From contig NZ_JAHLQE010000106.1 of NCBI RefSeq assembly GCF_018918235.1, positions 1 through 64,000 of the forward strand: a stretch of 64,000 bases of DNA, given 5' to 3'. The DNA is from Eubacterium sp. MSJ-13 (GTDB lineage Bacteria > Bacillota > Clostridia > Lachnospirales > Lachnospiraceae). Shown in pieces: positions 44,647 through 54,546 of the stretch. The first letter of the stretch is position 1, and each line of letters starts with the position of its first letter. Below the pieces are notes generated by a model. The model was not told the DNA's origin. It worked only from the letters and a program-made list of their open reading frames with translations, and did not search any database. Made by a program: the position numbers and the translations under genes.

Positions 44647-46005
44647 TTATGACAGTTTGATTATCGTTCCATAATTTGCAGGAAGTGTAACGACCACATT
44701 TCCATTTTCTGCTTTTACACTGACTTTCTCATTCTTGTCTTCATTACTTCCATCAAGAATGATATCTGCTTTAGAAAAGGCTACACGAGGATTTATCGTA
44801 AGAACCGCTTCACTGTCATCATTATTCAACGCAACTACAACTGTCTGTTCCTCATATCTTCTTGAATAAGCAAACTGTCTGTTCGTGAGCATCAGTTCCT
44901 CATACTTTCCGGCACTAAGCTCCGTATATTCCTTTTTAAGCTCACCAAGCATACCGCATAACTTAGTAATCTCATTGTTCTCATACGCATCTTTAAAATC
45001 ATCAAGTTCAAGGCATGGACGAAGATTCCAATCTGAACCTTTCTCTTTCTTTCCCTCGATTGCGAATTCAGAACCATAGTAAATAGAAGGAATACCGTAA
45101 AGAGTGTACAGTAATATATAAATATTGTAAAGATGTTCTTTATTATTTAACTTTGAATATATACGCTCAACATCGTGGTTATCGACAAATGTATATAATC
45201 TGGTATCACCACATATTCCGAGAAGTCTTTTTACCGAATGTGCTATCTCAAAATAATTATGGTCATTATGTCCTGAATAAAGTCCCTTATGAAGTTCATA
45301 ATTTGTCACGCTGTCAAGCATATCACTGTTAGCCCATCTGCTGTAATCACCGTGTATAACCTCTCCCATAAGCCAGAAATCTTCCTTCAGATTTCTTGTA
45401 AAACTTCTGAGTTCCTTCATAAAATCAAAATCAAGCACATCGGCTGCATCAAGGCGTATACCATCTATATCAAACTCATCAACCCAGAACTTTACAGACC
45501 CAAACAGATATGACCTAACCTCTGGATTTTTCTGGTTTAATTTGACTAACAGATTGTAGCCACCCCAGTTATCATAAGAAAAACCATCATTATATTCATT
45601 GTTGCCACCAAAATTCACATTGCAGAACCAGTCCCTATATGCTGAATTTTCACGATTTTTAAGCAAATCCTGAAAAGCAAAAAATGTTCTTCCTACATGA
45701 TTGAAAACACCGTCAACAATAACATGCATACCATTCTTATGACAATGCTCAACATAATCCTTAAAATCTTGATTTGTTCCAAGACGGCAGTCAACTTTCC
45801 TGTAATCTGTTGTCTCATAGCCATGTCCCTCTGACTCAAACAACGGACCTATATATATCGCAGTACATCCAATCTTTTTTGCATGGTCAGCCCACTGCAC
45901 CAGCTTGTCAAAGTGACTTTCGCTCTCCCCATCATTTTTCTTTTTACATCCGCAGAGTCCGAGCGGATATACATGATAAAATACTGCCTCGTCATACCAT
46001 TTCAT
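44647..46005 (-). CDS. Cytosolic GH13 alpha-amylase-family enzyme
   Basis: This 452-residue glycoside hydrolase of family 13 would act on alpha-glucans or maltodextrins. The four family motifs are present: I DGVFNH (~99), II DGIRLDAADV with the nucleophile Asp (~185), III MGEVIHGD with the acid Glu (~220), and IV FVDNHDVER (~290). No signal peptide is seen, so it works inside the cell, probably as a maltodextrinase- or neopullulanase-type enzyme. A Cys-rich LGLCGCKKK near residue 16 is unusual at a position where many relatives have plain loops. No transport genes flank it. Confidence 0.88.
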   Translation of the reverse strand: MKWYDEAVFYHVYPLGLCGCKKKNDGESESHFDKLVQWADHAKKIGCTAIYIGPLFESEGHGYETTDYRKVDCRLGTNQDFKDYVEHCHKNGMHVIVDGVFNHVGRTFFAFQDLLKNRENSAYRDWFCNVNFGGNNEYNDGFSYDNWGGYNLLVKLNQKNPEVRSYLFGSVKFWVDEFDIDGIRLDAADVLDFDFMKELRSFTRNLKEDFWLMGEVIHGDYSRWANSDMLDSVTNYELHKGLYSGHNDHNYFEIAHSVKRLLGICGDTRLYTFVDNHDVERIYSKLNNKEHLYNIYILLYTLYGIPSIYYGSEFAIEGKKEKGSDWNLRPCLELDDFKDAYENNEITKLCGMLGELKKEYTELSAGKYEELMLTNRQFAYSRRYEEQTVVVALNNDDSEAVLTINPRVAFSKADIILDGSNEDKNEKVSVKAENGNVVVTLPANYGTIIKLS

Positions 46006-46058
46006 AACTTTCCCTCCTATGCTTCCTATTTGTAATTATAGTCAATTGTATCACATTA

Positions 46059-46913
46059 TCATATCGAACGCATCAAAAATTTTATTCCACAAATTCCTGC
46101 AATAACCAAAAACAACGCTGCGATAATAACTATTACATTGACCCAGACCAAACCTGTGCCAAGCAAAACCGGCAGCAGATAACTCGTCCCATTGAACACT
46201 ATATGTGTGAATATAGAACATAATATGCTTCCTGTGGCCTTTACTATAAGTCCCAAGACCATTCCAAGACAAAACGCATACAATCCCTGAACTATATTCA
46301 TATGATATATTCCAAACAGAGCCGCCTGAATTATATTGGCTTTCCAAAATGGAAATGCAGTATAAACTCTGTCAAATATCGCACCTCTAAAAATGATTTC
46401 TTCAGATACCGGTCCAATAAAAACAGCATACAGCACTGTCAGTATTATATTGCCATTTTCAAAATTTGACATCAATTCCGTATAATTTTTAAACATTTCC
46501 GGAAACAACGATGTCAGCATACTCAACAAAAAAGTCAATAATATGCAAAAGCCGCTTCCAATACCAAAAACTGATAATACATTTTTTCCAGAAAATATAT
46601 TCCTGTAATTGACATGTTCTTCACGCCAGCTTGATCTGACATAAAGCAGCCCACACCAGATAAATGATAATATCGCACTAACGGCTGATATTGCAAGCAT
46701 TACATTTGTTTCTGATGCCTGAACGAGTATCGTCATTTCTGCCAATGCTCTGGCATACCCCTTGCCTGATATTATTCCAAATACAACATATCCAAGTACA
46801 CAGAGCATATATGCCAAAAGCTGCATAAAGATAATACCTCCGAATATCAGAAGCACTTTTATCATCATTGTAACTCTCAGTTTTTTCAAACCGTCTGTTT
46901 CATTATGCATCAT
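46059..46913 (-). CDS. CPBP-family intramembrane metalloprotease
   Basis: This ~285-residue membrane protein belongs to the CPBP (Abi, CAAX-protease-like) family. It has about eight membrane segments and the family motifs EEIIFRG (the E-E-x3-R type), FGIYHMN and HIVFNGTS with the catalytic Glu and His residues. Targets are unknown; members act in prenyl-protein processing, stress or bacteriocin immunity. The start at 46913 follows GGAAAGGA. The longer frame adds ~32 residues with no ribosome site. A 17-bp palindrome lies ~90 bases upstream. Confidence 0.88.
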   Translation of the reverse strand: MMHNETDGLKKLRVTMMIKVLLIFGGIIFMQLLAYMLCVLGYVVFGIISGKGYARALAEMTILVQASETNVMLAISAVSAILSFIWCGLLYVRSSWREEHVNYRNIFSGKNVLSVFGIGSGFCILLTFLLSMLTSLFPEMFKNYTELMSNFENGNIILTVLYAVFIGPVSEEIIFRGAIFDRVYTAFPFWKANIIQAALFGIYHMNIVQGLYAFCLGMVLGLIVKATGSILCSIFTHIVFNGTSYLLPVLLGTGLVWVNVIVIIAALFLVIAGICGIKFLMRSI

Positions 46914-47002
46914 TTCTTCCTTTCCTTTTAATGTGCTCTCGGAATCTTCTGAACGAGGAATTTGGAGATGAATTTTTGATATGCAATGACATTTTCGCAG
47001 TG

Positions 47003-47019
47003 CGTACACGATGTGTACG
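47003..47019. promoter_or_regulatory. 17-bp palindrome upstream of the CPBP gene
   Basis: CGTACACGATGTGTACG is a perfect 7-3-7 dyad located about 90 bases upstream of the CPBP start and downstream of the ftsZ terminator. Its size and symmetry fit a repressor binding site. No regulator gene is adjacent. Confidence 0.45.
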
Positions 47020-47116
47020 ACTAAAAAATGGAAGCAATATATCGGAAATCCAGCCGAAAGGATTCGTTTTGAGAAGATACCGAGAGTATATTTTATATTA
47101 TTATGTCTAAAACAAC

Positions 47117-47152
47117 GAAAAATCCGAACATATCTCTCTGCCCGGATTTTTC
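47117..47152 (-). terminator. Terminator after ftsZ
   Basis: GAAAAATCCG (47117-47126) pairs perfectly with CGGATTTTTC (47143-47152) around a 16-base loop. On the minus strand the 3' arm already ends in T's (GGATTTTTCG) and TTTTAG follows a few bases on. It begins 17 bases after the ftsZ stop codon and would end the division cluster transcript. Confidence 0.75.
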
Positions 47153-47168
47153 TGTATGATATAATACC

Positions 47169-48389
47169 TTATTTCTTTCTCTGTAAAAATTCAGGTATTT
47201 TAATCCCTCCGTCTTCATTTCCTCTTGAATAAGAAGATGATGTCTGATGCGTAATATTCTGCCTCGTTTCTGTAACCGGCTGAATATTCGGCTGTGATAA
47301 AACAGAAGAATCTGATGAGTGAACATTAACACTCTTTACTGATGAAGATGGAATCTGTCCTTCTTTCGTCGAAAAGTTTGTCTTAGGAGCTGCTGACTGT
47401 CTTATAAAAGAAGGTGACTTTGCAACCGGCTGCTCAGCACCATCCTCATCAAGACCTGTTGCAATAACCGTAATCTTTACAGAATCGTCTCCTGCACCGT
47501 CGCTTACACCAAAAATAATATTACTGTTCTCACCGGCAAGTTCTTCTATGTAAGATGCTGCTTCACTTGCTTCCTGAAGTCCTACATCACCGGCAATGTT
47601 TATAATAACATCCGAAGCACCTTCGATAGTTGTTTCAAGAAGTGGACTTGATATCGCCTCTTTTACTGCCTCAAGACATTTATCATCGCCTGTTCCTGTT
47701 CCTATTCCTATATGCGCTACTCCCTTATCCTTCATAACCGTCTGCACATCTGCGAAGTCAAGATTGATAAGTCCAGGGACATTGATAAGATCAGTAATAC
47801 CCTGAACACCCTGCTGAAGCACCTCATCAGCTTTACTTAACGCCTCTGGTATAGATGTTCTTCTGTCAACTATCTCAAGAAGTTTATCATTCGGTATTAC
47901 AATAAGCGTATCAACATTTTTTTTAAGATTTTCAATTCCTGTAAGAGCATTGTTCATACGACGCTTTGCTTCAAATTTAAATGGCTTTGTAACAATGCCT
48001 ACTGTAAGAATACCAAGCTGCCTTGATATCTCTGCAACTGCCGGGGCTGCTCCTGTACCGGTACCGCCACCCATTCCACAAGTTACAAAAACCATATCTG
48101 CACCTTTTATCATTTCAGTTATATCTTCACGATTTTCATCAGCAGCAGCCTTTCCAACCTCAGGATTCGCACCTGCTCCAAGCCCCTTAGTCAGCTTCTC
48201 GCCAATCTGCAGGCATGTCGCAGAATTGCAGTTCTTAAGTTGTTGCTTATCTGTATTTATACATATAAATTCAACACCTTTTATTCCCTCTTGTATCATT
48301 CTATTTACGGCATTATTTCCGCCTCCACCAACGCCAACTATAATAATTTTAGCGGCACTTTCTGATTCATTTGTTTTTATCTCTAACAA
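47169..48389 (-). CDS. ftsZ: Cell division protein FtsZ
   Basis: FtsZ is the tubulin-like GTPase that forms the division ring. The 406-residue protein has the N-terminal [17 protein letters not shown], the tubulin signature [10 protein letters not shown], and the T7 loop region with [12 protein letters not shown] variable linker (~320-385) rich in Ser, Gln and Thr leads to the conserved C-terminal peptide [10 protein letters not shown], which binds FtsA/SepF-type partners. The start codon is TTG with a strong AAGGAGG. No ftsA is adjacent in the window. Confidence 0.98.
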   Translation of the reverse strand: MLEIKTNESESAAKIIIVGVGGGGNNAVNRMIQEGIKGVEFICINTDKQQLKNCNSATCLQIGEKLTKGLGAGANPEVGKAAADENREDITEMIKGADMVFVTCGMGGGTGTGAAPAVAEISRQLGILTVGIVTKPFKFEAKRRMNNALTGIENLKKNVDTLIVIPNDKLLEIVDRRTSIPEALSKADEVLQQGVQGITDLINVPGLINLDFADVQTVMKDKGVAHIGIGTGTGDDKCLEAVKEAISSPLLETTIEGASDVIINIAGDVGLQEASEAASYIEELAGENSNIIFGVSDGAGDDSVKITVIATGLDEDGAEQPVAKSPSFIRQSAAPKTNFSTKEGQIPSSSVKSVNVHSSDSSVLSQPNIQPVTETRQNITHQTSSSYSRGNEDGGIKIPEFLQRKK

Positions 48390-48497
48390 CGCTGCTCCTC
48401 CTTAATATGATCACAAATTTCCCTAAAGTATATAATACCTATTAACCTTTGAATAATCAAGAGAAAATTTGTTCTTTTAACTTTTTTTATAAAAAAA

Positions 48498-49205
48498 TCA
48501 TTTATTAGTTTTTAAAACTATCTTATCGCCTGATTGATAATCCGACATATCAATACTGCCTTTTAAATTTTTACTTTTTGTAGTTTTTAATACTGATGAT
48601 AATGCAGCTAGCTGATCATCATACATATTTTTCTTTCCGAGATAAACTCTGACCTTACCAGAATATAATATAATACCGTCTGCACTTGAATGAATTCTCG
48701 ATACATCAATTTTATAATGGTCTATAAGCTGCGATATATTCATTATTTTTGAAAAGAGCTTTTCATCCTTGACACTAAATGCCTCTCCAATCGAAAAATC
48801 ACCAAATTTTATACCCGTGACCATAGGAACACCTTTTCTATGCTCTGACAGACTCTGCAGCACAATTCCATCCTTGTCAAAATATACATACTGCCCCATA
48901 TATTTTATACAGCCACTTATCTTTTTTTCATAAACATGCAGCAGCACCGAATTACGGTTTACATATTTAACATCTATATCCTCAATAAAAGGAAGCTTAT
49001 TTATGCCATATAATTTATTGTATAATCTGAAAACCAGTTCATTGTCTGAAAATTTCCTGCTAAATACACTCTTCTCTATTTCCTCATCAGAGTATGCACT
49101 ATCTCCTTCAATTTCAATATTATCTATATGAAACCCAAAGTACAATCCTAACACCATGATAACAAAAGCACATAACACTATAAAGAAACGTTTCAGTATC
49201 CTCAT
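48498..49205 (-). CDS. divIB: Cell division protein DivIB/FtsQ
   Basis: This 235-residue membrane protein stabilises the FtsL-FtsB-type complex at the septum. It has one N-terminal membrane helix (~7-25), then a POTRA domain (IDNIEIEGDSAYSDEEI, LPFIEDIDVKYVNRNSVLLHVYEK) and a beta domain. Its ATG overlaps the stop of ftsW by four bases (ATGA), so translation is coupled. Confidence 0.9.
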   Translation of the reverse strand: MRILKRFFIVLCAFVIMVLGLYFGFHIDNIEIEGDSAYSDEEIEKSVFSRKFSDNELVFRLYNKLYGINKLPFIEDIDVKYVNRNSVLLHVYEKKISGCIKYMGQYVYFDKDGIVLQSLSEHRKGVPMVTGIKFGDFSIGEAFSVKDEKLFSKIMNISQLIDHYKIDVSRIHSSADGIILYSGKVRVYLGKKNMYDDQLAALSSVLKTTKSKNLKGSIDMSDYQSGDKIVLKTNK

Positions 49206-50365
49206 AAACAGTTTAACCTCTTTTCTCTCTTTGAAACTCCCAATACAATTCCCATCTCAGCCATCATTATCATTGCTGAAGTACCTCCATAGCTTATAAA
49301 TGGCAAAGGAATACCTGTCGATGGTATTGAATTTGTCACAACTGCAACATTTATAACAACCTGTATTGAAAGCTGCAGCATAACCCCTGTACAGAGCATA
49401 GTACCAAATATATCAACCGCATTATATCCGATACGGATTACTTTCCAGAATAATACAATAAAAGCAATAATAAGACATGCAGCACCTACCACTCCAAGCT
49501 CCTCACATATAACAGAAAATATCATATCATTATATGCTTCAGGTATATACCCCAATTTTTGTACACTGTTTCCTATCCCATTGCCAAACAATCCCCCCGT
49601 AGCGATTGCATATAATCCCTGTTTTATCTGATGAGCATTTTCATTAGTCTCAACATTAAGCCATATCTGTATCCTTTCCATTCTGAAAGGGTCTCCAAAA
49701 ATTATATACAATGAAGCAGCGAGTGCCATAATGATTATACACACAACAAAATATCCGTTTTTATTGCTTGCAACAAAACACATTCCTACACTTATACCCG
49801 CAACAACAATCGCCGAACTTAAATTTTCTTTTGCTATAACAGCAATAAGCGGTGCAATAAATAACATTACCTTCAAAAAACCACTAAATGTATCAAAAAT
49901 ACTTCTGTTTATGTATGCTACATAAGATATAAAAATTATAACTACAATCTTAGTTATCTCAGATGGCTGAAACTGGACAGGCCCAAATCTAAGCCATCTC
50001 CTTGCACCATTGTAATCTACACCTATAAACAAAACTGCAACCTGCATTACAAGTGCAGCAATATATAATACATGTACTACTCTTATATTTTTATTTTTAA
50101 ACAAAATTTTTTTCATAAATATATGGTAATCAAATCCTGCAACAAAAATCATCATAGCACATCCCGCTAAAAGTCCTGCTATCTGTGACTTAACAAATCT
50201 GAGCGGAGCTCCTAAAAGCAGTGCATTATATATTCCTGCACTATTTATCATACAAACACCGAAAATTGCGATTCCAAGTGTCAGGACAATCAACATATAA
50301 TCATATTTAGAGTAAATCTTTTCTTTCCTCGGTCCGGTTATATCCTTACTCCAGGTTCTTGACAT
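49202..50365 (-). CDS. ftsW: FtsW/SpoVE/RodA-type lipid II polymerase
   Basis: This SEDS-family glycosyltransferase of about 387 residues polymerises lipid II. It has ten membrane segments, GARRWLRFGPVQFQPSEITK (the SEDS catalytic loop region), and PEAYNDMIFSVICEELG and STGIPLPFISYGGTS. The setting between murD and divIB, with two class B PBPs upstream, favours a septal FtsW or SpoVE role over RodA. The start at 50365 overlaps the end of murD by 20 bases; the longer frame lies inside murD and is not credible. The ribosome site (AAAGAG) is weak. Confidence 0.92.
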   Translation of the reverse strand: MSRTWSKDITGPRKEKIYSKYDYMLIVLTLGIAIFGVCMINSAGIYNALLLGAPLRFVKSQIAGLLAGCAMMIFVAGFDYHIFMKKILFKNKNIRVVHVLYIAALVMQVAVLFIGVDYNGARRWLRFGPVQFQPSEITKIVVIIFISYVAYINRSIFDTFSGFLKVMLFIAPLIAVIAKENLSSAIVVAGISVGMCFVASNKNGYFVVCIIIMALAASLYIIFGDPFRMERIQIWLNVETNENAHQIKQGLYAIATGGLFGNGIGNSVQKLGYIPEAYNDMIFSVICEELGVVGAACLIIAFIVLFWKVIRIGYNAVDIFGTMLCTGVMLQLSIQVVINVAVVTNSIPSTGIPLPFISYGGTSAMIMMAEMGIVLGVSKREKRLNCL

Positions 50366-51704
50366 ACTCTTTAAACAAATTACCTCTCTCTTCAAAATTT
50401 TTAAACATTCCCCAGCTTGCACACGCAGGCGACAATAAAACTGCATCCCCTGGCTCTGCCTGCTCACTGCTCACCCTTACAGCCTCCTCAAGCGATTCTG
50501 TCATGATAACATTTTCAAATCCTGCCTTTTTTGCCGCTGCTGCAATCTTATCTTTTGTCTGGCCAAGAAGCACAAGTGCTTTGACTTTATTTCCAAAAGA
50601 AGCTATCCACTCATCATATGACGAATCCTTATCATAGCCTCCGCCAATTACTACTGTAGGTCTCACCATAGCCTCTACTGCTTTGATAGCAGCATCAGGA
50701 TTTGTTCCTTTTGAATCATTATAGTATTTTACACCGTTTACTTCTTTTACATATTCAATCCTATGTTCAACCGCATTAAACTCTTTTACTGCCTTTCTTA
50801 TACATTCAAGCGGAACACCCGCATGCATCGCAATTGCAACAGCAGCCATAACATTTTCATAATTATGTTTGCCTAAAAGTTTCATATCATGAATAGTACA
50901 TATCATTATAGTTTCTGCGCCATCACAATACATGATCTTTTCACCGTCAAGCCATATTCCCTGCTCAAGTATATGTTCACTACTAAACCAGAATACTTTT
51001 GCCGGTATGTCTTTAGCAATCTCTTTAAGATATTTATCTTCATAGTTCAAAACACATATTTCATTTTCATTCTGATTTTTAGCAATTCTTGCTTTCGCCT
51101 CAACATAACATTCCATCGTATGATGTCTATTTAAGTGATCAGGCGTAATATTAAGAATAGCACTTATCTGTGGATGAAATTTATTTATTGTCTCAAGCTG
51201 AAAACTACTTACCTCTGCAACTGTTACTGAGTCATCTGTCATCTCTGATGCATATTCAGTATATGGATAACCAATATTTCCAACTACATATACATCATTA
51301 AAATATGTTTTCATAATCTCTCCCGTAAGAGCCGTAGTCGTCGTTTTTCCATTTGTTCCCGTAATAGCAAAAAGCTTTCCTGCTCCACAAAGATATGCAA
51401 GCTCTATTTCCCCCCATACAGGAATATTCTTTTCCTGAAGTTTAACAACAAATGGTAAATCTGTTGGTACTCCTGGACTTAATATAACAAAATCAATACT
51501 GTCTATTTTTTGTTCCGGAAGTTCACCTATTATAAGGTCAAACTCTGTATTCTCCGGAAATCTTGAAATAATCTCATCTGTTGAAAATGATGTATTTCCT
51601 TCCAACACAATCACATCTGCCCCTGCCTTGTTTAACAGCTTAACAGCGGCAACACCACTTTTTCCTGTACCAACTACCAACACTTTCTTGTTTGTAAATC
51701 TCAT
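50346..51704 (-). CDS. murD: UDP-N-acetylmuramoylalanine-D-glutamate ligase
   Basis: MurD adds D-glutamate to UDP-MurNAc-L-alanine in peptidoglycan synthesis. The 452-residue protein has an N-terminal nucleotide domain (KVLVVGTGKSGVAAVKLL), the ATP-binding ITGTNGKTTTTALTG (~113), the ILNITPDHLNRH segment and YNDSKGTNPDAAIKAVE. It sits between mraY and ftsW as in many dcw clusters. MurG, MurC and MurB, which often follow in other genomes, are absent from this spot. Confidence 0.96.
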   Translation of the reverse strand: MRFTNKKVLVVGTGKSGVAAVKLLNKAGADVIVLEGNTSFSTDEIISRFPENTEFDLIIGELPEQKIDSIDFVILSPGVPTDLPFVVKLQEKNIPVWGEIELAYLCGAGKLFAITGTNGKTTTTALTGEIMKTYFNDVYVVGNIGYPYTEYASEMTDDSVTVAEVSSFQLETINKFHPQISAILNITPDHLNRHHTMECYVEAKARIAKNQNENEICVLNYEDKYLKEIAKDIPAKVFWFSSEHILEQGIWLDGEKIMYCDGAETIMICTIHDMKLLGKHNYENVMAAVAIAMHAGVPLECIRKAVKEFNAVEHRIEYVKEVNGVKYYNDSKGTNPDAAIKAVEAMVRPTVVIGGGYDKDSSYDEWIASFGNKVKALVLLGQTKDKIAAAAKKAGFENVIMTESLEEAVRVSSEQAEPGDAVLLSPACASWGMFKNFEERGNLFKEYVKNLE

Positions 51705-51747
51705 ATTTATCCTCTTTTCCTTATAATACTTTATATTAAACTATAAA

Positions 51748-52725
51748 TCAGTTTCTTTCCAAAATTGTAACTACACACATGATTGTTGTTATCACAGAAA
51801 AAACTGCAACAACAGTTGTCTCTTTCCAGCCACATTTTTCAAAATGATGATGCAACGGAGCCATTTTAAAAAATCTTTTGCCTCCGCTAATTCTAAAATA
51901 TGTTATTTGTATTATCACTGATAAAACCTCAGCCAAATACACCACACCTACCAACGCTATATATAGTGGCATCTTTAATTCTATAGCAATTGCAGCAACA
52001 AATCCCCCTAATGCCAGCGAACCTGTATCACCCATAAACACGGAAGCAGGATGAACATTAAAAAGTAAGAAACCCATCAAAGCTCCTGCAACACATACAC
52101 CAGATAAAGCCATGTCACTGTTTAATCTGATCGCATTTATCGAGAAAAACACCACTATCAATAGTGTAACACTTGACGCCAGACCGTCAAGTCCATCTGT
52201 AAAATTTGCTCCATTAACAGTTCCGATCATAATAATATAAACTACCACAACAAAAAAAACAGGAGACATCGACAAATATATTCCGTTTTTTACTCCTCCC
52301 GTAAATGGCACAAGCATTTCACATTCTTCCTTCATTTTTACAATATAATAATAGCAAAACCATAATGTAACGACACTCTGGAGAATCAGCTTTTGTAAAA
52401 CCGTCAATCCAAGAGATCTCTTTAAAATGACTTTTATATAATCATCCAAAAAACCTATTGCCCCAAATCCAAGAAATGTAAAAATCAGCAGACACTCTTC
52501 TTTACTGCCATTTATTTCAAACAGATTCACCCCAACTGAACATACAAGTATAACTATGCCCCCCATTGTAGGCGTTCCGGCTTTCTTTAAATGCGACTCA
52601 GGTCCATCACTTCTGACATACTGACTTACATTAAAAGATTTTAGAACTGGAATAATTATCGGACAAAGAAAAGCACTTGTCAAAAAAGCTACTATAATTG
52701 AAATAAATACAGATGAATATGTCAT
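51748..52725 (-). CDS. mraY: Phospho-N-acetylmuramoyl-pentapeptide transferase
   Basis: MraY transfers the MurNAc-pentapeptide to undecaprenyl phosphate, making lipid I at the membrane. The ~325-residue protein has ten membrane segments, TPTMGGI near the start, GFLDDYIKV with the catalytic Asp pair, NFTDGLDGLASSV and PLHHHFEKCGWKE. The start at 52725 is an ATG seven bases after GGGAGG; a TTG six bases earlier is possible. Confidence 0.97.
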   Translation of the reverse strand: MTYSSVFISIIVAFLTSAFLCPIIIPVLKSFNVSQYVRSDGPESHLKKAGTPTMGGIVILVCSVGVNLFEINGSKEECLLIFTFLGFGAIGFLDDYIKVILKRSLGLTVLQKLILQSVVTLWFCYYYIVKMKEECEMLVPFTGGVKNGIYLSMSPVFFVVVVYIIMIGTVNGANFTDGLDGLASSVTLLIVVFFSINAIRLNSDMALSGVCVAGALMGFLLFNVHPASVFMGDTGSLALGGFVAAIAIELKMPLYIALVGVVYLAEVLSVIIQITYFRISGGKRFFKMAPLHHHFEKCGWKETTVVAVFSVITTIMCVVTILERN

Positions 52726-52764
52726 TCTCAAACCTCCCGTTCCTATAAAAAGCGAAACAAAGTA

Positions 52765-54477
52765 TCACTTTCCATCAACATATGGTAATACATCATCGAG
52801 CAGTTTAGAAATAACAGGAGCTGCAATAGTACCTCCATAATAAACACCTGTCGGTTCATCAATAAGTACAAGTGCTATCACTTTAGGATTATCTGCCGGT
52901 GCAAATCCCATACACGAAGCGATATATTTTCCACTTCTTCTTGGGAGTTTTTCCGATGTTCCTGTTTTTGCGCCAACCTTATACCCTTCGACAGCCGCCT
53001 TTTTTCCACCACCCTCAGTAACTACTGATTCCAATATTTTCTTCATAACCTCAGATGTATCTTTTGATATAACTTTTTCTTCTGTCTTGTATTTTATTGT
53101 ATACTTTTTATGTTTATATTGGTCTACAACATTCACACCAAAATGAGGAGTGACCATTTTTCCGCCATTTATAACTGCACTTATCGTAGTTATAAGCCGA
53201 ATAGGCGAAAGCTGAAATGACTGTCCAAATGACATTGTTGCAAGTTCCACCTCACCAACTTTTTCCTGTTTATGCATTATTGTTACAGCTTCGCCCGGAA
53301 CATCTATCCCTGTTCTGTCTAAAATAGAAAATTTTTTGAGATATTTAAACATATTGCTAACGCCAAGTCTCTGACCAACTTCCATAAAAACCGGATTACA
53401 TGAATTTTGAACACCTTGTGCAAATGTTTCTGTACCATGCCCTGTCGTTTTGTGACATCTTATCCTTCTATCCCCAACTATTTTATATCCCGGACAGTTA
53501 AATGTATCCGTAAGCTTTACAACTCCCTGCTCATAAGCAGCCGTAGCCGTAAAAACCTTAAATGTAGAACCTGGCTCGTATGTGTCACATACACAGCCAT
53601 TTCTCCACATATCATTTAATTTTTCATTCAATTCTTTCTGGTTTAAATTTTTATTGCCCTTTATCTCATATGGCTTATTGAGATTAAACTCAGGAACATT
53701 TACCATCGCAAAAATCTCTCCATCATTTGGATCCATAACAAGAATCCTTACATTTTTTGCTTCTTTTGCCTCCATGACATTTTTTGCTGCCTGAGTAGCA
53801 AATTTCTGAATATTTATATCAATACTTGTATACAGATCCTTTCCTGGTCTTGGTTCGATTCTCTCCTCTGCTCTTTTGTCAACTTCAATTCCTCTGGCAT
53901 TTGTCGTTGTAAGAATATATCCGGCTTCACCCTTCAAATATTTTTCATATTTTACTTCAAGTCCTAGAATCCCCTGATTATCTGCTCCAGTAAACCCAAT
54001 TACTTTTGAAGCAAGTGAATTAAACGGATAAGTGCGTTTATAATCCTCATCGATCATAACACCATCCATTTCAAGGTTTCGTATTTTGTCAGATACTGTT
54101 TTTTCAACATTGGATTTTATCTTTTCTCTCGATGAAACTTTATTAACCTTCTTTCTTATTTCTTCTTCTTCAATGTCAAGAAGCCTTGATAAATTCTTTA
54201 TCACCCTCTCTGGCTGTTTAATCTGATTATGTATCACAGAAATAGTCGAAACAGATTTATTTCCAGCAAGAACAACACCGTTCCTGTCAAGAATCCTTCC
54301 TCTACTTCCCTTGATACTTCTTTCTCTCTGCTGAACCGCTTTTGCCTTTTTTCCATAATAGTCAGCACGATATATCATAAGATATACCAATCTCCCAATA
54401 AGCATAAACAAACAAAAGCAAACCATGATAAACACAAAAAACACCCGTTGTTTCTGCGGAGTTTTGCAATACTTCAT
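52765..54477 (-). CDS. Class B penicillin-binding protein (SpoVD/FtsI type) 1
   Basis: This ~570-residue transpeptidase cross-links peptidoglycan. It has an N-terminal membrane helix (~15-35), a dimerisation domain (GSRGRILDRNGVVLAG is the family start) and the transpeptidase domain. Active-site motifs are S-x-x-K in EPGSTFKVF, S-x-N in QNSCNPVF and K-T-G in GAKTGTSEK. No PASTA domain is present, unlike typical SpoVD. The start at 54477 follows GAGG. It lies directly after a second, related PBP gene. Which is the septal and which the sporulation or elongation enzyme cannot be told. Confidence 0.9.
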   Translation of the reverse strand: MKYCKTPQKQRVFFVFIMVCFCLFMLIGRLVYLMIYRADYYGKKAKAVQQRERSIKGSRGRILDRNGVVLAGNKSVSTISVIHNQIKQPERVIKNLSRLLDIEEEEIRKKVNKVSSREKIKSNVEKTVSDKIRNLEMDGVMIDEDYKRTYPFNSLASKVIGFTGADNQGILGLEVKYEKYLKGEAGYILTTTNARGIEVDKRAEERIEPRPGKDLYTSIDINIQKFATQAAKNVMEAKEAKNVRILVMDPNDGEIFAMVNVPEFNLNKPYEIKGNKNLNQKELNEKLNDMWRNGCVCDTYEPGSTFKVFTATAAYEQGVVKLTDTFNCPGYKIVGDRRIRCHKTTGHGTETFAQGVQNSCNPVFMEVGQRLGVSNMFKYLKKFSILDRTGIDVPGEAVTIMHKQEKVGEVELATMSFGQSFQLSPIRLITTISAVINGGKMVTPHFGVNVVDQYKHKKYTIKYKTEEKVISKDTSEVMKKILESVVTEGGGKKAAVEGYKVGAKTGTSEKLPRRSGKYIASCMGFAPADNPKVIALVLIDEPTGVYYGGTIAAPVISKLLDDVLPYVDGK

Positions 54478-54546
54478 AAATAACCTCTTCCTTGTTCTGG
54501 CTATTAAGTATTTTATTACATTCATTTGTTTTTATGCACTGTTATC

